From positions 1-17,946 of the forward strand of contig CAMPIU010000011.1 of assembly GCA_946886545.1 (NCBI GenBank): a stretch of DNA of 17,946 nucleotides, read 5' to 3'. The stretch is from an uncultured Flavobacteriales bacterium (lineage in GTDB: Bacteria > Bacteroidota > Bacteroidia > Flavobacteriales > Crocinitomicaceae). Below are positions 14,412 to 17,946 of the stretch, one piece after another (the first letter of the stretch is position 1; the number at the start of each line of letters is the position of its first letter). The position numbers were made by a program, and so were the translations under genes. The notes beneath the pieces were generated by a model. It was given only the letters and a program-made list of their open reading frames with translations, was not told the origin of the DNA and did not search any database.

Positions 14412-15693
14412 CCTGTTTATAGCACTATTAATTAGTACTGGCGTTGTTTGGTCACAAAAGAAAAGTGATCAGCTTCAAGCTGAGCAAAATAAACTGGAAA
14501 AGAAACTTTCCACGACGAAATCCTTATTGGATAAAGTCAAAAAAGGAACGGAATCCTCTTTGAATGAGTTAAAGTTAATCGAAAATCAGGTTAAAAACCG
14601 GGAATTGCTGGTGCGGAATTTTGACAATCAAATCCGTAGTGCCGAACTGACCATTTCTTCAAAAGCAGACCAAATCAAGGAACTTGAGAAAAGATTAGTA
14701 CTCTTGAAAGAGCAATACAAAAAGCTGCTTATTTATGCTTATAAGCACCGTAACAAATCTGCAAAAATGATGTACATTTTTTCTTCTTCAAATTATTTTG
14801 AAGCAGTGAAAAGAACTTCCTACCTGAAACGGCTTTCGGAAATTCAGCAAAAGCAATTCAAAGTCATTCTTCAAAACGAAAAAACGATTCACAAAGAGAT
14901 CCGAACAATTAAGCAGGAAAAAGATCACAAAAAACAATTATTGGAGGAAAAAATTGTCGAAAAGAAACAAATAGAAAAAGACAAATCAGCCAAGCAACTT
15001 GCACTGGAAAAATTACGCAAAGATGAAAATTCATTGATGGCTGAACTAAGAGAACAAGAACGTCAGAAAGCAGAATTAAAGCGCCGTATCAAACTGGCCA
15101 TTGAAAAAGAGATTGCGGAGGCTGAAGCAAAAGCAAAAAAAGAGGCTGAAAAAAAGGCGTCTCTTGCTTCCAAAAATACAGGTTCCTCGCCTGCTAAAAC
15201 TTCAACAAGCTCTACTCCTGCTAAGAAAGAAGTGGTATTTACAGATACCAAAGAGAATATTGCTCTCGGTAAAAGTTTTGAGTCTAACCGCGGAAAATTG
15301 CCGTGGCCGGTTTCAAAAGGTTCCATCACAGAAAACTATGGGAAAAATGCACATCCTACTTTGCCCAATGTATATACCAATAACAATGGCGTTGATATCG
15401 GTGCACCCAAAAATTCACAGGTACGCGCTGTATTTGACGGAGAAGTAACGAGTGTTTTAAATATTCCCGGAGCCGGAAAGGTGGTTATCATAAAACATGG
15501 CGCATACAGAACCGTTTATAGCAACTTACAGGAGGCCTACGTCTCAGTTGGTGATAAAGTAAGTTCGAAACAATCCATCGGGTCTTTACTTGCGGATGAA
15601 GAAGGAAATCTTTCGACATCTCATTTCGAAATTCACCAGGTTGTTGAAGGAACCGTTCAACGTATCAACCCAACATTGTGGCTGGCACAGTAA
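14386..15693 (+). CDS. EnvC-like murein hydrolase activator (degenerate M23 domain)
   Basis: A 435-residue exported protein: signal peptide (cleavage near VWSQ, residue 24), long coiled coil (about 25-255), Ala/Ser/Thr/Lys linker (about 260-285) and a C-terminal LytM/M23 domain (about 305-430). The architecture matches EnvC, a periplasmic activator of peptidoglycan amidases in cell separation. The zinc site is degenerate. The HxxxD position reads NNGVD (Asn333, Asp337) and the HxH position reads TSH (Thr411, His413). The His usually found in YxHL is Asn380. It is therefore probably not a peptidase itself, as for EnvC. The C-terminus RINPTLWLAQ is typical. It is the last gene of the operon and overlaps the DUF4292-like gene by 26 nt. 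Confidence 0.9.
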   Translation: MVTAILKNSLFIALLISTGVVWSQKKSDQLQAEQNKLEKKLSTTKSLLDKVKKGTESSLNELKLIENQVKNRELLVRNFDNQIRSAELTISSKADQIKELEKRLVLLKEQYKKLLIYAYKHRNKSAKMMYIFSSSNYFEAVKRTSYLKRLSEIQQKQFKVILQNEKTIHKEIRTIKQEKDHKKQLLEEKIVEKKQIEKDKSAKQLALEKLRKDENSLMAELREQERQKAELKRRIKLAIEKEIAEAEAKAKKEAEKKASLASKNTGSSPAKTSTSSTPAKKEVVFTDTKENIALGKSFESNRGKLPWPVSKGSITENYGKNAHPTLPNVYTNNNGVDIGAPKNSQVRAVFDGEVTSVLNIPGAGKVVIIKHGAYRTVYSNLQEAYVSVGDKVSSKQSIGSLLADEEGNLSTSHFEIHQVVEGTVQRINPTLWLAQ

Positions 15694-16082
15694 TTAGCAA
15701 TGGTTTAATCTATTAATTATTGAGATTAGAATCTATCCTCATCTTGATAATTGCTCTACGAGGCAACTGCATCAGCGCTTGTTCTTGAGGTCTTAGCTGC
15801 AGTTTTAGTGCTTACAATGCTAAGCCGTTTAATTTTACTGATTTGTCATGGGTTCAATTTCAAATGATTCCGGAGCCGACGCTGACAAAAATAATTGGCA
15901 TCTCAATACGATTGTTTGTTGATATCTCATGAATTATATCCATCAATAATAAACATATATTAATCAAAGTGTTCAAATGCTTCATTTAACGGCTTTTAAC
16001 GACCACTCATTCGACTATTTAGCGTATTTTTGTACCGCGTAAGAGATATCGCTATTCCCATTAAGCATAATGACAATAGTAT
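15694..16082. other. 389-nt gene-free region after the operon
   Basis: No credible gene is seen. Just after the envC-like stop is a weak hairpin (TAATCT 15706-15711 with AGATTA 15723-15728). Further on CTTAGC (15792-15797) pairs with GCTAAG (15819-15824), inside a stretch (15775-15869) weakly similar to 8324-8420. The end holds the promoter element of the T9SS cargo gene (16025-16032). No strong terminator for the operon is visible. Confidence 0.45.
16025..16032 (+). promoter_or_regulatory. Putative -7 promoter element TATTTTTG
   Basis: TATTTTTG is an exact match to the Bacteroidota -7 consensus TAnnTTTG. It lies 50 nt before the ATG of the T9SS cargo gene (16083). No TTG at a proper -33 spacing is seen. 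Confidence 0.45.
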
Positions 16083-17924
16083 ATGAACAACTTGATTTCC
16101 TTAACTCTCTCTATTAATCTATTTGTGTGTGTTTCCTTCGGACAATCCGGCCCTGCGGGTGTGGGAAATTCGGCTACCAATGTTTTATGGTTAAAAGCAG
16201 ATGCCGGCACAAGTACTTCAACAAACGGTTCTCCAATTGCTTCATGGAACGATCAATCCGGAAACGGTGTTGTATTGAACCAGAGCAATGCCTCGCAGCA
16301 ACCTCTGTATGTAAGTTCTCTTATGAACGGGTTTCCTGCAATCGAATTCGACAACAATACTGGAAGCGGACAGAATGATTTCTTTTCCACTCCGGACAAT
16401 CCTATTTTTGACAACACAAGCGGATACAGTTTCTTCACGGTCACACGTATGAAAGGCTTTGGAAATGCCCAGTCCATTATCAGCAAGCGTAATAATGTTG
16501 GGAACGAAGAAGCTTTCATGCTTTTCTTTTATACAGGAAATCGATTGTATGTAGATATTGACAATGATAACAACCGTTTTTCAAGTAGTTCCGTAAGTTT
16601 GGCCAGTGCCAATAAAATTTACGACGTTTTTTATGACGGAACATTGCCTTCAACCCAACGGACATCTATTTATGATGAGGAGCAATTATTGATCACTTCT
16701 TCGGAAAGCAGCGCAACAATAGCCGACAAGAACTCACCATTGATTATCGGGGCCACACATGTTGGAGATCCAAGATCCTTTGATGGCTATATCTCCGAAA
16801 TCATCATGTACCGCACAAAAGTAAATGATGCGCAACGAACGATAATCAATAACCACCTGTCGGCAAAATACGATATTGCTCTAAGCTCAAACGATTTCTA
16901 TGCAGGTGACAGTCCTGCAAATGGAAATTACGACCGGAACGTTGCAGGTATCGGAAGAGATGTATCAGGTGGTTCGAATCCCCAATTCGATCCATCAGCC
17001 TGCGCAGGAATGGGAATTCAATCTGTTTCCGGATTAGATAATACGGATTACATTCTTGCCGGACATGCATCACCGACAAATAGCGAAATCACAACCGATG
17101 TTTCCGGAATAAGCGGAACAAATATTTCACGCTGGCAACGCATTTGGTACATCGATATCACAAATACCGGTACAGCAAATGCTACGAACATGACTTTCGA
17201 TATGAGTGATGCCGGAATGGCAGGTGTCAATTTGGGTCCTGTTTCTAATTACATCCTGGTTTACCGTCCCGAACAAATGGGATCATGGACAGAAATTGCA
17301 ACAGCAAACTCCATTGCCGGAGATCAGATTTTATTCTCAAACCAAAGTTTAACACTGGATGGCTACTATACTTTAGCTACCAAAGATTTTACAGTAAGTC
17401 CCCTGCCGGTTGAATTGGTGTCTTTTGATGCGGCTTTAATGGATCGTCAGGTTGCTTTGACCTGGCAAACGGCAAGTGAATTCAACAGCAGCTATTTCAA
17501 TGTGGAAAGATCGGATGATGGAACAAACTGGTCGAGTATCGGAACCGTTGCAGCCAATGGATCTTCCCAAATAACACTTGATTACTCACTTTTGGATAAG
17601 TCACCATTGTCGGGGGTTTCTTACTACCGCTTAAAACAAGTAGACCTAAACGGATCATTTCATTTGTCGGAAATTCAATCTATAAACAATAACCGCAAAG
17701 TGAATCAGGTAAAAATTTACCCGAATCCTGCAGACAAAGGCTTGGTGACTGTTGTTTCCGATGAACCGATCACAAGTCTTCTTGTCTACAACGCTATGGG
17801 AAAAATAGTTTTCGAAAAGAAACTTGACTCGGATGATACTTACCTGCTCGACACACAATCTTTTGAATCCGGAATGTATTGGATCAATCTGAACGGTGAG
17901 AACTATAAACTGATTGTTCGGTGA
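16083..17924 (+). CDS. LamG-like secreted protein with T9SS type A sorting domain
   Basis: The complete 613-residue protein has a signal peptide (cleavage near residue 20, SFGQ) and then a concanavalin/LamG-like beta-sandwich (about 32-265) opening with ATNVLWLKADAG and SWNDQSGNG and closing with YISEIIMYRTKVNDAQRTII. A second beta-rich domain (about 270-435) follows, starting NGNYDRNVAGIGRD. Residues 441-535 (LPVELVSFDA, VALTWQTASE, FNVERSDDG, SYYRLKQVD) are the Fn3-like segment often preceding the sorting domain. The end (541-613: VKIYPNPADKG, LLVYNAMGKIV, GMYWINLNG, YKLIVR) is a type A T9SS C-terminal domain, which directs outer-membrane export and surface attachment or release. Ligand unknown; an adhesin is plausible. 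It is a separate transcription unit after the gldH operon. Confidence 0.93.
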   Translation: MNNLISLTLSINLFVCVSFGQSGPAGVGNSATNVLWLKADAGTSTSTNGSPIASWNDQSGNGVVLNQSNASQQPLYVSSLMNGFPAIEFDNNTGSGQNDFFSTPDNPIFDNTSGYSFFTVTRMKGFGNAQSIISKRNNVGNEEAFMLFFYTGNRLYVDIDNDNNRFSSSSVSLASANKIYDVFYDGTLPSTQRTSIYDEEQLLITSSESSATIADKNSPLIIGATHVGDPRSFDGYISEIIMYRTKVNDAQRTIINNHLSAKYDIALSSNDFYAGDSPANGNYDRNVAGIGRDVSGGSNPQFDPSACAGMGIQSVSGLDNTDYILAGHASPTNSEITTDVSGISGTNISRWQRIWYIDITNTGTANATNMTFDMSDAGMAGVNLGPVSNYILVYRPEQMGSWTEIATANSIAGDQILFSNQSLTLDGYYTLATKDFTVSPLPVELVSFDAALMDRQVALTWQTASEFNSSYFNVERSDDGTNWSSIGTVAANGSSQITLDYSLLDKSPLSGVSYYRLKQVDLNGSFHLSEIQSINNNRKVNQVKIYPNPADKGLVTVVSDEPITSLLVYNAMGKIVFEKKLDSDDTYLLDTQSFESGMYWINLNGENYKLIVR

Positions 17925-17946
17925 ATTATAAATTGTTTAATTATCA

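Noticed and set aside
15063..15329. Minus-strand open frame opposite the EnvC-like linker
   Set aside because: It is an artefact of Ala/Lys-rich coiled-coil and linker codons of the EnvC-like gene; the plus frame is clearly the gene.

Overview
The window looks like ordinary chromosome from a Bacteroidota member, most likely order Flavobacteriales (a Crocinitomicaceae/Fluviicola-like gliding bacterium). The reasons are a gldH gliding lipoprotein, a protein with a type IX secretion (T9SS) C-terminal sorting domain, several lipoproteins, a RicT/PSP1 protein with the N-terminal Cys cluster usual in this phylum, moderate AT-richness, and a recurring upstream motif TAnnTTTAC that resembles the Bacteroidota -7 promoter element. 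I see no tRNA, rRNA, CRISPR array, insertion sequence or phage gene. The taxon is an inference from gene content only.

Left part (1-8178): short, mostly monocistronic units in alternating directions. In order: a TIGR01777-type NAD(P)-dependent epimerase (-), an outer-membrane beta-barrel gene broken by a -1 frameshift (-), an unrecognised lipoprotein (+), a bifunctional phosphoglucose/phosphomannose isomerase (-), an acyl-CoA thioesterase (+), a GT9 heptosyltransferase-like glycosyltransferase (-) preceded on its strand by an exported coiled-coil protein (-), DNA polymerase III delta' (holB, +), and a small lipoprotein (-). Two related 18-bp palindromes lie just after the stop codons of two plus-strand genes (2895-2912 and 4603-4620). 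Each is flanked by its own 9-bp direct repeat.

Right part (8567-15693): a compact seven-gene plus-strand operon, ricT(PSP1) - gldH - dut - sugar nucleotidyltransferase - TPR lipoprotein - DUF4292-like lipoprotein - EnvC-like degenerate M23 protein. Genes overlap or are at most 8 nt apart, so co-transcription and translational coupling are likely. The operon combines gliding/envelope functions (gldH, TPR and DUF4292 lipoproteins, EnvC) with nucleotide and sugar-nucleotide metabolism. It is bracketed by the only two long gene-free gaps in the window (8179-8566 and 15694-16082), which hold weakly similar, nearly equal-length stretches. The window ends with a complete 613-residue LamG-like T9SS cargo protein.

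I found no clearly novel system. The items most worth a second look are the palindromes with flanking direct repeats, the repeated TAnnTTTAC promoter motif (at two genes almost touching the start codon), the frameshifted beta-barrel gene, the pair of similar intergenic elements around the operon, and the loss of zinc ligands in the EnvC-like protein.
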